DNA from: Gammaproteobacteria bacterium
GTDB taxonomy: Bacteria > Pseudomonadota > Gammaproteobacteria > Steroidobacterales > Steroidobacteraceae
Direction: 5' to 3'
DNA: 62,263 nucleotides
Assembly: GCA_027452045.1 (NCBI GenBank)
Contig: DAIDHH010000059.1
Coordinates: 1 to 62,263, forward strand
Shown here: positions 7,967 to 16,535 of the stretch, piece after piece
How the letters are laid out: each line of letters opens with the position of its first letter
Numbering within the stretch: position 1 is the first letter of the stretch
Notes under the pieces: generated by a model
The model's database searches: none
What the model was told of the DNA's origin: nothing
Seen by the model: only the letters and a program-made list of their open reading frames with translations
Translations under genes and position numbers: made by a program

Positions 7967-8938
7967 TCAGCGCTGCGGAAGTTTGATGTCCGCGAACAAC
8001 GCCGCGGTGTCTTCGGCCGTGGCGCAGCGGTGCGCGCGCTCCACCAGGCGCCGATCGAGGTGCGGCGCGAGCAGCTGCGCGAAGTCGTACATGTACCTGC
8101 GCAGCAGCGTACCGCGCCGAAATCCGAGCCACGTCGTGTACGCCGGCAGCAGATGCGCGGCATCGAGGATCGCCAGGTCCTGCGCATCCTCTGCCACCGC
8201 CATGGGAGCGACGATCCCGACGCCAAGACCCAGCCGCACGTAGGTGACGATCACATCCGCATCCTGCGCAGTAATGGCGACGTTCGGCGTAACGCCCGCC
8301 CTGGCAAACGCGTCGTTGAGAGATGAAGGGCCGTTGAAGCTGAACGTGTAGGTGATGATGGGATAGGCCGAGAGCGTGCGGTACGTGAGCCGGCCGGCGC
8401 TCGCGAGCGGATGCTCGCGCGGCACGATGGCCACGCGGCTCCATCGGTAGCAGGGCAGCAGCGTGAGGCTCGCGAAGCGATGTTCCGAGCCGGTGGCGAT
8501 CGCGCAGTCGATGCGATCCTGAGCCACCATCTCCGCGAGCTGCTCTGAGGTCCCCTGGTGCAGGTTGAGACGCACGTTCGGGTACTTGGCCCGGAACTCG
8601 CGGATCACCGCCGGCAGCACGTAGCGCGCCTGGGTGTGGGTGGTGCCGATCGAGAGGCTCCCACGCCCCTCATCGCGCAGTTCCGTGGACAGTCCCCGGA
8701 TGCTCTGCACCTCCTGCAGCACGTGGATCGCCCGATCGATCACCTGCTGGCCCGCCGGGGTGATGCGGGTGAGATTTCGGCCCTCGCGCACGAAGATCTG
8801 GAAGCCGAGCTCATCCTCGAGCAGCTTGATCTGCTTGCTCACACCCGGCTGGGAGGTGTGCAGCTTCTGGGCGGCGGCCGTGATATTGAGCCCGCTCTGG
8901 GCGACGGCCGCCAGGTAGCGCAATTGGTGCAGTTTCAT
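7967..8938 (-). CDS. cysB: CysB-type LysR transcriptional regulator
   Basis: 323 residues from ATG at 8938 (the frame is open further upstream, but the LysR helix-turn-helix begins at MKLHQLRYL). The N-terminal HTH is TAAAQKLHTSQPGVSKQIK, followed by LEDELGFQIFVREGRN, very close to CysB/Cbl proteins. The effector domain has the CysB-like SIGTTHTQARYVLP and YVRLGLGVGIVAPMA. CysB activates sulfate assimilation genes when N-acetylserine is present. It is divergent from cysH, with 112 bases between the starts that should hold its binding sites. Confidence 0.9.
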   Translation of the reverse strand: MKLHQLRYLAAVAQSGLNITAAAQKLHTSQPGVSKQIKLLEDELGFQIFVREGRNLTRITPAGQQVIDRAIHVLQEVQSIRGLSTELRDEGRGSLSIGTTHTQARYVLPAVIREFRAKYPNVRLNLHQGTSEQLAEMVAQDRIDCAIATGSEHRFASLTLLPCYRWSRVAIVPREHPLASAGRLTYRTLSAYPIITYTFSFNGPSSLNDAFARAGVTPNVAITAQDADVIVTYVRLGLGVGIVAPMAVAEDAQDLAILDAAHLLPAYTTWLGFRRGTLLRRYMYDFAQLLAPHLDRRLVERAHRCATAEDTAALFADIKLPQR

Positions 8939-9033
8939 GGGGCCAGAGCCTATCCCATGCGCATCGCGCCATCCATAACCGGGGAGGAGAGCGAAAGAAG
9001 CAATCATTCGTTCTGTGACCCGGCCCCCTCTGG

Positions 9034-9050
9034 CTATAGTCGCCCGCACC
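9034..9050 (+). promoter_or_regulatory. -10-like box before cysH, sharing a 12-mer with the sulfite reductase promoter
   Basis: TATAGT at 9035-9040 inside CTATAGTCGCCC (9034-9045) is followed by ATG at 9051, ten bases after the hexamer and with no Shine-Dalgarno. The mRNA leader would be a few bases or none. The identity with 4351-4362 suggests common control of the two loci. Confidence 0.5.
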
Positions 9051-9773
9051 ATGGGTGAACTCGTAAACCTCTCCGACCTCGAGCAGAAGGCCTCCTCGGT
9101 GCGCGAGCGGCTCATCGAGGCCGTCCGCAAGCACGGCCGGGTGGTCTACTCGAACAGCCTCGGCGCCGAGGCGATGGTGCTCACCGACATCATCTGGACC
9201 CACGTGCCCGAGATCGACATGTTCAGCATCGACACGGGCCGGCTTCACCAGGAGACCTACGACCTGCTGGAGAAGCTCGAGCGGCGCTACAAGCGCTCGC
9301 TGCGCGTGGTGTACCCGGACGCCGCCTCACTCGAGCGCCTCGCCGCCTCCCAGGGGGTCAATGGCTTCTACCACAGTCTCGAGGCGCGCCTCTCCTGCTG
9401 CCACGTGCGCAAGGTCGAGCCCTTCAAGCGCGCCATCGCGGGCTACACCGCCTGGATCACCGGGGTGCGGCGCGAGCAGTCGGCCACGCGCGCCCAGGCC
9501 GAGCCCGTGGAATGGGACAGCGAGTACGGCCTCTACAAGGTGAGCCCGCTGCTCGAATGGTCCGAGACCGAGGTCTGGCAGTACATCCGCGCGCACAAGC
9601 TGCCGTACAATGTCCTGCACGACCGCCAGTTCCCCAGCATCGGCTGCTCGCCCTGCACCCGCGCCATCCAGCCGGGCGAGAGCCGCCGTGCCGGCCGCTG
9701 GTGGTGGGAGCAACCTGAGTCTCGTGAATGCGGCCTACACCCCCGGGCGCGCCAAGCGGCGGCCCAAGCCTGA
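9051..9773 (+). CDS. cysH: Assimilatory adenylylsulfate (APS) reductase, CysH family
   Basis: 240 residues from ATG at 9051; an in-frame ATG at 9015 is upstream of the promoter-like box. The PP-loop region is SNSLGAEAMVL. Two cysteine pairs, SCCHVRKVEP and GCSPCTRA, are the [4Fe-4S] ligands that distinguish APS reductases from cluster-free PAPS reductases. The catalytic C-terminal Cys is in RECGLH. The enzyme reduces APS to sulfite and AMP with thioredoxin. It heads a cysH-cysG-cysteine synthase run divergent from cysB. The short tail after ECGLH is normal. Confidence 0.92.
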   Translation: MGELVNLSDLEQKASSVRERLIEAVRKHGRVVYSNSLGAEAMVLTDIIWTHVPEIDMFSIDTGRLHQETYDLLEKLERRYKRSLRVVYPDAASLERLAASQGVNGFYHSLEARLSCCHVRKVEPFKRAIAGYTAWITGVRREQSATRAQAEPVEWDSEYGLYKVSPLLEWSETEVWQYIRAHKLPYNVLHDRQFPSIGCSPCTRAIQPGESRRAGRWWWEQPESRECGLHPRARQAAAQA

Positions 9774-9790
9774 ACCCGACTGCGGATGGC

Positions 9791-11239
9791 ATGGAGCATC
9801 TGCCGATCTTCCTGCACCTTCGCGGCTCGCCCGCGGTGGTGGTCGGAGGCGGCCGCGTCGCGCAACGCAAGATTGATCTGCTGCTGCGCTGCGGCGCCGA
9901 TATCACGGTGGTCGCGCCCGAGCTGCGCGAGGACCTGACTCAGTACGCCGCGGCAGGCCGGATCCGTCATGTCGCCGAGGCGTTTCAGCCGCACCACCTG
10001 GATGGGGCGCGCATTGCAATCGGCGCCACCGACCGCAAGGCCGTCAATACGGCCGTATCCGAGGCGGCCCGCGCGCGTGCCATTCCGATCAATGTGGTCG
10101 ATGATCCGGTGCTCTCGACCTTCATCTTTCCCGCCATCATCGACCGCTCTCCGGTCGTGGTGGCGGTCGGATCGGCGGGCAACGCACCCGTTCTCACGCG
10201 CTGGGTGCGCGAGCAGATCGAGGCCCTGCTGCCCGCCACCCTCGGAGCCCTCGCGAAATTCATCGGCGAGCGGCGCAAGGCCGTGCAGCTCGCCCTGATG
10301 CCCTCCGCGCGGCGCCCCTTCTGGGAGCGCATCGTCGCGGGCAAGGTGGGATCGCATGTCTTGAGGGGCGATGAGCGCTGCGCCCAGGGGGATTTCGAGC
10401 GTGAGCTGCACGCCACGCGACTCACGGCCTCGGCGGCCACCGGCAATGCGGGGCTCGGGGAGGTCTATCTGATCGGCGCCGGCCCCGGCGACCCGGATCT
10501 GCTCACACTACGCGCGCTGCAACTGCTGCAGCGGGCGGACGTCGTCCTCTATGACCGTCTGGTGCCCCCCGCGGTGCTCGAACGCTGCCGGCGCGATGCG
10601 CAGCGGGTGTTCGTCGGCAAGGGCGCAACCCAGGGCGCGCGTGGCCCGCACACCGACCAGGAGCAGATCCACGAGCTCCTGGTCCGCTTCGCCCGGGAGG
10701 GGCTGCGCGTGGCGCGCCTGAAGGGCGGCGACCCGTTCGTCTTCGGCCGCGGCGGCGAGGAGATCGAAGTGCTGACGCGCCACGGCATCTCGTATGTCGT
10801 CGTTCCCGGCATCACCGCCGCGCTCGGCGCGGGTGCCGCGGCGGGCATTCCCCTCACGCACCGCAAGCTCGCCCAGAGCCTGACCCTCGTGACCGGACAC
10901 CCGCTCGAGGACGATGCCCTCGACTGGCACGCGCTCGCCCGGCCCCATCAGACCATCGTCTTCTACATGGGCGTGGCTCACCTGAGTCATATCGTCGCGC
11001 GGCTGCGCGCCGCCGGCGCCCCGCCCGCGCTGCCCGCAGCGCTCATCGAGCGGGCGACGCTCCCGGGGCAACGCACCCTGCGCGGCACGCTGGAGAACAT
11101 CGTGGCGCTCGGCAACGAGGCGCAGATCAGCCCGCCCGCGCTGTTTCTGGTCGGGGAGGTGGCCGCGCTCAACATCGAGGCGGGGATCGAAGAGAGCGCG
11201 CCGCGCGAGTGCGCGCGCCTGCCCCAGCCCAGCGAGTGA
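9791..11239 (+). CDS. cysG: Siroheme synthase CysG (precorrin-2 dehydrogenase/ferrochelatase + uroporphyrinogen-III methyltransferase)
   Basis: 482 residues from ATG at 9791. Residues 1-150 form the NAD-dependent dehydrogenase/ferrochelatase (VVVGGGRVAQRKIDLLL; NVVDDPVLSTFIFPAIIDRSP-like region with the catalytic Asp). From about residue 217 comes the SAM-dependent methyltransferase: VYLIGAGPGDPDLLTLRA, VVLYDRLV, RLKGGDPFVFGRGGEE and VVPGITAA. It makes siroheme, the prosthetic group of the sulfite reductase encoded at 4364. It follows cysH by 17 bases. Confidence 0.93.
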   Translation: MEHLPIFLHLRGSPAVVVGGGRVAQRKIDLLLRCGADITVVAPELREDLTQYAAAGRIRHVAEAFQPHHLDGARIAIGATDRKAVNTAVSEAARARAIPINVVDDPVLSTFIFPAIIDRSPVVVAVGSAGNAPVLTRWVREQIEALLPATLGALAKFIGERRKAVQLALMPSARRPFWERIVAGKVGSHVLRGDERCAQGDFERELHATRLTASAATGNAGLGEVYLIGAGPGDPDLLTLRALQLLQRADVVLYDRLVPPAVLERCRRDAQRVFVGKGATQGARGPHTDQEQIHELLVRFAREGLRVARLKGGDPFVFGRGGEEIEVLTRHGISYVVVPGITAALGAGAAAGIPLTHRKLAQSLTLVTGHPLEDDALDWHALARPHQTIVFYMGVAHLSHIVARLRAAGAPPALPAALIERATLPGQRTLRGTLENIVALGNEAQISPPALFLVGEVAALNIEAGIEESAPRECARLPQPSE

Positions 11240-11246
11240 ATCGGAG

Positions 11247-12290
11247 ATGACAGACAACATGAACGCAGGTGACGGCTTTCTCGGATCGGTCGGCAACACT
11301 CCCCTCATCCGGCTGCGCCGCCTGAGCGAGGAAACCGGCTGCGAGCTGCTCGGCAAGGCCGAGTTCATGAACCCGGGCGGCTCGGTGAAGGACCGCGCCG
11401 CGCGCGCCATCGTGCTCGCTGCCGAGAAGCGCGGCGAGCTCGCCCCGGGCGGCACCGTCGTCGAGGGCACCGCGGGCAACACGGGCATCGGGCTCGCGCA
11501 TGTCTGCAACGCCCGCGGCTACCGCTGCGTCATCGTCATGCCCGACAACCAGTCGCCCGAGAAATTCCGCCTGCTCGAGACCCTCGGGGCCGACCTGCAC
11601 AGGGTTCCGGTGGTCCCCTACGCCAACCCCAACCAGTACCAGAGGCTCGCCGAGCGCCTGGCAGCGAGCCTGCCGAACGCGATCTGGGCCAACCAGTTCG
11701 ACAACACCGTCAACCGCGAGGCCCATATCGAGACCACGGGCCCGGAGATCTGGGAACAGACCGGCGGGCGCCTCGATGCGTTCGTGTGCGCGAGCGGCAC
11801 CGGCGGCACCTTCGCCGGCGTATCACATTACCTGAAGTCAAGACGCCGCTCGATACGCTGCGTGCTGGCGGACCCCCCGGGCAGCAGCCTCTACGAGTAT
11901 GTGCGCAACGGAACCCTCAAATCCACCGGCTCCGGCTCCATCACCGAAGGCATCGGCATCGGCCGAGTCACCGCGAACCTGCAGGACGCGCCCATCGACG
12001 ATGCCGTGCATATCGAGGACAGCGACACCGTCCGACACGTCTATCGACTGTTGCGCGAAGAGGGGCTGTTCCTCGGCAGCACCAGCGGGATCAATGTCGC
12101 CGCGGCGGTGCGCGTGGCGCTCGAGCTCGGTCCCGGCCACACCATCGTCACGGTGCTCTGCGATGGCGGCGCGAAGTACCAGTCGCGCCTGTTCAACCAC
12201 GACTGGCTCGCGCAGAAGGGGCTGGCGGAGCACGCGCTGCCGCCCCCGGGGGGAAAGCCGATCGATATCCGCACGGTGATGGCGGCCTGA
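11247..12290 (+). CDS. Cysteine synthase (O-acetylserine sulfhydrylase, PLP fold type II)
   Basis: 347 residues, seven bases after cysG. The PLP lysine lies in NPGGSVKDRAA, the substrate loop in EGTAGNTGIGLA, and the phosphate-binding glycine loop in ASGTGGTFAGV. The C-terminal region has GSITEGIGIGRV and LFLGSTSGINVAAA. It forms cysteine from O-acetylserine and sulfide, the last step of the pathway assembled here. It reads more like the longer cysteine synthase A type than CysM, but I leave the symbol open. It converges on the TAXI gene with ten bases between. Confidence 0.88.
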   Translation: MTDNMNAGDGFLGSVGNTPLIRLRRLSEETGCELLGKAEFMNPGGSVKDRAARAIVLAAEKRGELAPGGTVVEGTAGNTGIGLAHVCNARGYRCVIVMPDNQSPEKFRLLETLGADLHRVPVVPYANPNQYQRLAERLAASLPNAIWANQFDNTVNREAHIETTGPEIWEQTGGRLDAFVCASGTGGTFAGVSHYLKSRRRSIRCVLADPPGSSLYEYVRNGTLKSTGSGSITEGIGIGRVTANLQDAPIDDAVHIEDSDTVRHVYRLLREEGLFLGSTSGINVAAAVRVALELGPGHTIVTVLCDGGAKYQSRLFNHDWLAQKGLAEHALPPPGGKPIDIRTVMAA

Positions 12291-12300
12291 GCCGGCCCGC

Positions 12301-13704
12301 CTAGGCGCTCGGGGTGCTCGAGGAGCCCGCCTGCGATCGCGCCAGGTTCGCGCGCACGAATCCGATGTGCTCGCGCAGCAGGTAGAGCTGCTCGGCGTGA
12401 GAGCCGGGGATCTTGCGCAGGATCGCCGCTCGCTCGATCTCGCTCAGGCGCTCGAGGAGCTCCGCCCTGCGCTCGGGCGAGAGTGGCGCGAGGGATTCGC
12501 GCTCGAGCGCCATCAGCTCCCCGTAGCGGCGGTGGATGCGGGTGTTGATCCGCCACCCGTAGAGCTGCGGCAGGTAGCGCAGTCCCGGCACCAGCACCAC
12601 GATCGCCGGCACCAGCACGACGAGGATCCGATCGACGAGACTCGCGAGCCAGAACGGCAGGTACTGATACGTGAAGCTCCTGTCACCCGACTTGTAGTAG
12701 CGCGCCGCCTCCGCATCGAGCGGAAAGCCATAGGTGGCACTGTTCGGAAACACATGCGCCGCGTGCAGCACGTTGGCGCCGCCTTGCACCTCCTGCGCCG
12801 CCTCGATCAACAGGTCAACGAGCGCCGGATGCAGATCGGAGTGCGCAATGAGCTCCACGTCTGGGGCGATCAGCGTGATCGGGCGCGGCGGCAGGTCCTC
12901 CCCCAGATCGAACGCACCGGCGGGGATCTCGATCCGGTGCAGGTAAGGGAAGCGGCGCACATAGGCATCCGCCTGCGTGAAGTCGAAGAGCCTCACGCCC
13001 CGGGCATGGAGCATGGCCCCGATGATGGCCGGGGGCGTCGAGTCACCGGTAAGGAACGCCGCATCCGCCTGACCGGTAAGCAGCGCGTTTCGCGCCGCGA
13101 CCCCCTCCTCATCGAGAAACCGAGTGGGAGCTGTGGGCGTGACGTCGTTGGCCGCGAGCAGCGCGAGCGCCAACGCGCGCGTGCCGCTGCCGGGCTTGCC
13201 GATCGCGATCCGCTTGCCCCAGAGCTGCGACAGGCGGATCATGGGTTTGGGCGCGCGGTAGAAGATCGCGAGCGGTTGATAGAACATGCTGCCAAGGGAC
13301 ACGAGGTTCCCTCGACCCGCGGCCGCCTCGGGCCCCGTGGCCCCGGCCTGCACCAGCGCGATGTCCACGCGCGGGTGAGAGGCTTTCATGCGCTCGAGAT
13401 TCTCGAGGGAGCCCTGGGAGGGAAGGATGTGCAGGGTGATCCCGTTGCGCGCCAGGATGGTGCGGTAGCGCTGCGCAAGCAGGGCGAAACTGCTCCCCGG
13501 GGGACCTGCGCTCATCGTGATCGCGCTCGGCGGGGCCGGGCGCACGAAGTGCACCGTGAGCCAGATGGCCGCCAGGCTCAGCAAGAGGATGGGACCGAGG
13601 GCATGGGTGAGGTCCCACCAGGAAATGGTGGTGATCTTCAGCGGCAGGCGCAGCCGCGCGCCCCGCGCAAGTTTGGAATCGTCCGAGGGCTGATCCTGCG
13701 GCAT
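12301..13704 (-). CDS. TAXI family TRAP-type solute-binding protein with membrane anchors
   Basis: 467 residues. A hydrophobic segment near residues 36-52 (ILLLSLAAIWLTVHFV) is an N-terminal anchor or signal. The TAXI ligand-binding domain follows: SAGPPGSSFALLAQRY, PSQGSLENLERM, DIALVQAG and RIAIGKPGSGTRALA. A second hydrophobic stretch (ILVVLVPAIVVLVPGLRYLP) and a charged helical tail close the protein, so it is probably membrane-tethered and not free in the periplasm. No TRAP permease gene lies nearby, making it an orphan receptor. It stands alone on the minus strand between plus-strand operons. Confidence 0.82.
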   Translation of the reverse strand: MPQDQPSDDSKLARGARLRLPLKITTISWWDLTHALGPILLLSLAAIWLTVHFVRPAPPSAITMSAGPPGSSFALLAQRYRTILARNGITLHILPSQGSLENLERMKASHPRVDIALVQAGATGPEAAAGRGNLVSLGSMFYQPLAIFYRAPKPMIRLSQLWGKRIAIGKPGSGTRALALALLAANDVTPTAPTRFLDEEGVAARNALLTGQADAAFLTGDSTPPAIIGAMLHARGVRLFDFTQADAYVRRFPYLHRIEIPAGAFDLGEDLPPRPITLIAPDVELIAHSDLHPALVDLLIEAAQEVQGGANVLHAAHVFPNSATYGFPLDAEAARYYKSGDRSFTYQYLPFWLASLVDRILVVLVPAIVVLVPGLRYLPQLYGWRINTRIHRRYGELMALERESLAPLSPERRAELLERLSEIERAAILRKIPGSHAEQLYLLREHIGFVRANLARSQAGSSSTPSA

Positions 13705-13720
13705 ACGGTGAGGGAGTCTA
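13705..13720 (-). promoter_or_regulatory. -10-like box before the TAXI gene
   Basis: TAGACT (minus strand, 13720-13715) ends ten bases before the ATG at 13704, with no Shine-Dalgarno between. It is another member of the near-leaderless start pattern. Confidence 0.35.
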
Positions 13721-13850
13721 GCTCATCGAGCGCCAGCGGCCAGCATCGCGCGCAGCCGCCGCCCGCCCCATCTTCGCGAGCCCTCCGAGTCGCGCCCCGT
13801 CCGGTAGAATGCGCTGAGGTACCTCAAGGGGCGATGCACAAGGGAACGCC

Positions 13851-14057
13851 GTGGACGCCGGATCGATAGAGCAGATTGAGACCAAGATCGCCTTCCTCGA
13901 GCGGGCGAACGCCGAGCTGAGCGATGTGGTCTTCCGGCAGCACCGCGATATCGAGGCGCTGCGCGAGCGCCTGGAGTCCTTGGCGCTGCGCATCGATGCG
14001 CCCGAGACGGATCTGCCCGCCCCTTCGCCCAAGGACGAGCGGCCACCTCATTATTGA
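13851..14057 (+). CDS. slyX: SlyX family protein
   Basis: 68 residues from GTG at 13851, with a weak AAGGGA site upstream and a TAGAAT box at 13805-13810. The protein is one short coiled coil (ETKIAFLERANAELSDVV, then DIEALRERLESLALRI) ending in the characteristic PPHY of SlyX. Its function is unknown. It precedes the 2OG-oxygenase gene by nine bases. Confidence 0.88.
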   Translation: MDAGSIEQIETKIAFLERANAELSDVVFRQHRDIEALRERLESLALRIDAPETDLPAPSPKDERPPHY

Positions 14058-14066
14058 GCGGCTCAG

Positions 14067-15122
14067 GTGGCAGACAGCGCGCACAACGGGCTCATTCCCG
14101 TCATCGACGTCGCAGCGCTCTTCGGCGCCGATCCGGCCGCCTGGTCCGGCCCTGACCAGGCGCTCGGTGCCGCGGCCCGCGACAGCGGGTTCGCGTGCAT
14201 CCGCGGTCTGCCGGATGCGGCAATGCCCGGCCCCGAGACGAGGGCGCGGCTGCTCGCCATCTTCACCCTCGATGAGCGCGAGAAGCGCCGGCTCTCCCGG
14301 CGCAAGTTCGCGCCCGAGAACCGCAATGTCTACCGCGGCTGGTTCCCGTTGCAGCCAGGCAACCTCACCGCGAAGGAAGGCATCGACCTCGGAGGCGATG
14401 TGGCGCACGGGCGTGCGCTGTGCAGAGCGGGCGATCCACTGCGCGAGCCGACTCCCCTGCCCGAAGAGCCGCTCCTGCCCGGGTGGCGCGCGCTGATCGC
14501 CGCTTACTACCGCGCCATGGAACGGGTCGCCGAGGCGCTGATGAGCTCCCTGGCGCGCGGCCTCGGCCTGCGCGCGGACTACTTCCACGAAGCCTTTCGC
14601 GGCGGGCTGTCCACGTTGCGCCTGATCCGCTATCCACCACGCACGGCGGCCGAGCTCGCAACCCTCACCGCCCAGGAGATCTGGGTCGAGCCGGCCCCGC
14701 GAGGCCGGTACCTGGTCGGCGCACCGCACACCGACTCGGGATTCATCACCCTGCTCGCCCAGGACGGCGTTGCGGGCCTGCAGGCGCGCACGCCGGACGG
14801 ACACTGGATCGATGTGCCGCCGCTCGAGGGTACGCTGGTGGTGAATTTCGGCCAGGTGCTCGAGCAATGGACGGCTGGCCGGATCCGCGCCACCGAACAC
14901 CGGGTGCTCGGCTCGGGGCTCGAGCGTCATTCCATTCCATTCTTCTTCGAAGCGCGCGCCGAGGCGATGATCGCACCGCTCCCCCTGGATGCTCCCGATG
15001 CGTTCGCACCCTTCGCCTACGGCGAGTTCCTCTGGAAGCGCATCAGCTCGTTCGTCGAATTTCGCGGCCTGGAGAACGAGCGCGCCGCCGCAAGCGGCGC
15101 ACCGCGAAGGCATCCCTCGTGA
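14067..15122 (+). CDS. 2-oxoglutarate/Fe(II)-dependent oxygenase (isopenicillin N synthase-like family)
   Basis: 351 residues from GTG at 14067. The double-stranded beta-helix metal site is visible as GAPHTDSGFITLL (His and Asp) and TEHRV (distal His), with the 2OG-binding Arg following in RHSIPFFFEA-like sequence. N-terminal landmarks are LIPVIDVAALF and the DEREKRRLSRRKFAPENRN segment. Bacterial members are mostly uncharacterised oxygenases, so no substrate can be proposed. The stop overlaps the start of the PAP2 gene, suggesting co-translation. Confidence 0.85.
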   Translation: MADSAHNGLIPVIDVAALFGADPAAWSGPDQALGAAARDSGFACIRGLPDAAMPGPETRARLLAIFTLDEREKRRLSRRKFAPENRNVYRGWFPLQPGNLTAKEGIDLGGDVAHGRALCRAGDPLREPTPLPEEPLLPGWRALIAAYYRAMERVAEALMSSLARGLGLRADYFHEAFRGGLSTLRLIRYPPRTAAELATLTAQEIWVEPAPRGRYLVGAPHTDSGFITLLAQDGVAGLQARTPDGHWIDVPPLEGTLVVNFGQVLEQWTAGRIRATEHRVLGSGLERHSIPFFFEARAEAMIAPLPLDAPDAFAPFAYGEFLWKRISSFVEFRGLENERAAASGAPRRHPS

Positions 15123-15751
15123 GGCCCCTGCCCGCTCCCGCCCGCGCCTGGCTCTTGGCATGCGCCGCTTGCGCCGCGCTCGCCGCATTCTCATTCGCGC
15201 ACTTCGATGTCCCGACCGCGAGGTACTTCTGGAAATTCAGCCGATTCCTGCATCCCCTGAACAAGCCGTTCGCCGCCGCCGGCATCCTGACGCTCGAGTC
15301 CGCGGTGCTGCTCGCACTCATGCTTGCCCGACTGGTCCGTGGCCACATTTCGCGCTTCGCCGAGACGTTGACCATCGCGTGCATCGCATCGATCTGCGCC
15401 TACGGCGTAAACAGCCTCGTGTTGAAGCCGTTCTTCGGGATTCCCAACCCCACCGCGGTCCTGCACGGCGCCCGTCATGCCCTGCATCTGATGAAGGGCT
15501 CGCCGATGAGCGGTTTTCCCTCCGGGCACATGGTGCTCGCGGGCGCCTTTGCCGGAGTGTTCATGCCGCTCTACCGCAAAAGCATCTGGCCCCTTGGCGC
15601 CCTGCTCGGACTCGCCGCCGCGCTGCTGGTCGCCGGGGACTGGCATTTCCTGAGTGACGTGGTGGGCGGATCGTTTCTCGGCATTTCCGCGGGTGTCCTC
15701 GCCGGGGAGGCGTGGTCGGCCTCATCGGGCGAGCAGGTCACACGCATGTGA
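15119..15751 (+). CDS. PAP2 family membrane phosphatase
   Basis: 210 residues from GTG at 15119, overlapping the oxygenase stop (GTGA). About five hydrophobic segments are visible, starting with [18 protein letters not shown]. The PAP2 signature is present but slightly divergent: KPFFGIPNP for motif 1, [10 protein letters not shown] for motif 2, and [12 protein letters not shown] for motif 3 with its catalytic His-x3-Asp. Members dephosphorylate lipid phosphates such as undecaprenyl pyrophosphate or phosphatidic acid; the substrate here is not known. Confidence 0.85.
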   Translation: MRPLPAPARAWLLACAACAALAAFSFAHFDVPTARYFWKFSRFLHPLNKPFAAAGILTLESAVLLALMLARLVRGHISRFAETLTIACIASICAYGVNSLVLKPFFGIPNPTAVLHGARHALHLMKGSPMSGFPSGHMVLAGAFAGVFMPLYRKSIWPLGALLGLAAALLVAGDWHFLSDVVGGSFLGISAGVLAGEAWSASSGEQVTRM

Positions 15752-15777
15752 CCAACTCCTGCGGCGCGCCATCGCCT

Positions 15778-15783
15778 TATACT
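15778..15783 (+). promoter_or_regulatory. Likely -10 box of wrbA
   Basis: TATACT lies 30 bases before the wrbA ATG. A strong Shine-Dalgarno, AGGAGGT (15802-15808), follows. No convincing -35 is visible. Confidence 0.45.
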
Positions 15784-15813
15784 GCCGCGCGAACGACACC
15801 CAGGAGGTGCACC

Positions 15814-16485
15814 ATGGCGAAAGTCCTCATCCTCTACTATTCATCCTACGGCCACATCGAGCGCATGGCGCAGGCGGTTGCCGAAGGCGCGGCATCGGTG
15901 CCGGGCACCGAAGTCACGGTGAAGCGGGTGCCGGAGCTCGTGCCCGATGAGGTGGCGCGCAAAGCGGGCATGAAGACCGACCAGCGCTCTGCGGTGGCGA
16001 GCGTCGATGAGCTCGGTCACTACGACGCGATCATCTTCGGCACTCCCACCCGCTTCGGCAACATGGCCGCCCAGATGCGCAATTTCCTCGACCAGACCGG
16101 GGGACTGTGGGTCAAGGGCGCGCTCATCGGCAAGGTGGGCAGCGTCTTTGCCTCGACCGCGACCCAACACGGCGGCCAGGAAACGACCATTACCAGCTTC
16201 CACAGCACTTTGCTGCATCACGGCATGATCATCGTGGGGCTCCCCTACTCCTTCGCCGGCCTCACGCGCATGGACGAGTTGAGCGGTGGCTCGCCCTACG
16301 GCGCGACGACCCTCGCCTCCAGCGACGGCTCGCGTCAGCCGAGCGAGAACGAGCTCGCCGGAGCGCGGTTTCAGGGGCGCCACGTCGCCGAGATCGCCAC
16401 TCGCCTGGAGCACGGCGCGGGAGAGCGGGGAGCGGCGCCGAAGGCCATGCACAATCCGACCGAAACGACCGGGCCCGGACGTTGA
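15814..16485 (+). CDS. wrbA: NAD(P)H:quinone oxidoreductase, WrbA type
   Basis: 223 residues from ATG at 15814 with an AGGAGGT ribosome site six bases upstream; the open frame to 15712 is not needed. It is a flavodoxin-like fold with the FMN phosphate loop [31 protein letters not shown], and [13 protein letters not shown], all hallmarks of WrbA. It carries a C-terminal extension of about 25 residues rich in Gly/Ala/Arg beyond the usual end. WrbA reduces quinones by two electrons and protects against redox stress. It converges on lon. Confidence 0.92.
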   Translation: MAKVLILYYSSYGHIERMAQAVAEGAASVPGTEVTVKRVPELVPDEVARKAGMKTDQRSAVASVDELGHYDAIIFGTPTRFGNMAAQMRNFLDQTGGLWVKGALIGKVGSVFASTATQHGGQETTITSFHSTLLHHGMIIVGLPYSFAGLTRMDELSGGSPYGATTLASSDGSRQPSENELAGARFQGRHVAEIATRLEHGAGERGAAPKAMHNPTETTGPGR

Positions 16486-16491
16486 ATGAGA

Positions 16492-16525
16492 CACCCGCGC
16501 GCGGCCACTGCGGCCGCCGCGGGTG
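16492..16525. terminator. Hairpin between convergent wrbA and lon
   Basis: CACCCGCG (16492-16499) and CGCGGGTG (16518-16525) form a perfect 8-bp stem, with a GGCC/GGCC inner pairing. It sits between two converging genes and could terminate both; there is no clear T-tract. Confidence 0.55.
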
Positions 16526-16535
16526 ATGTCGGTTC

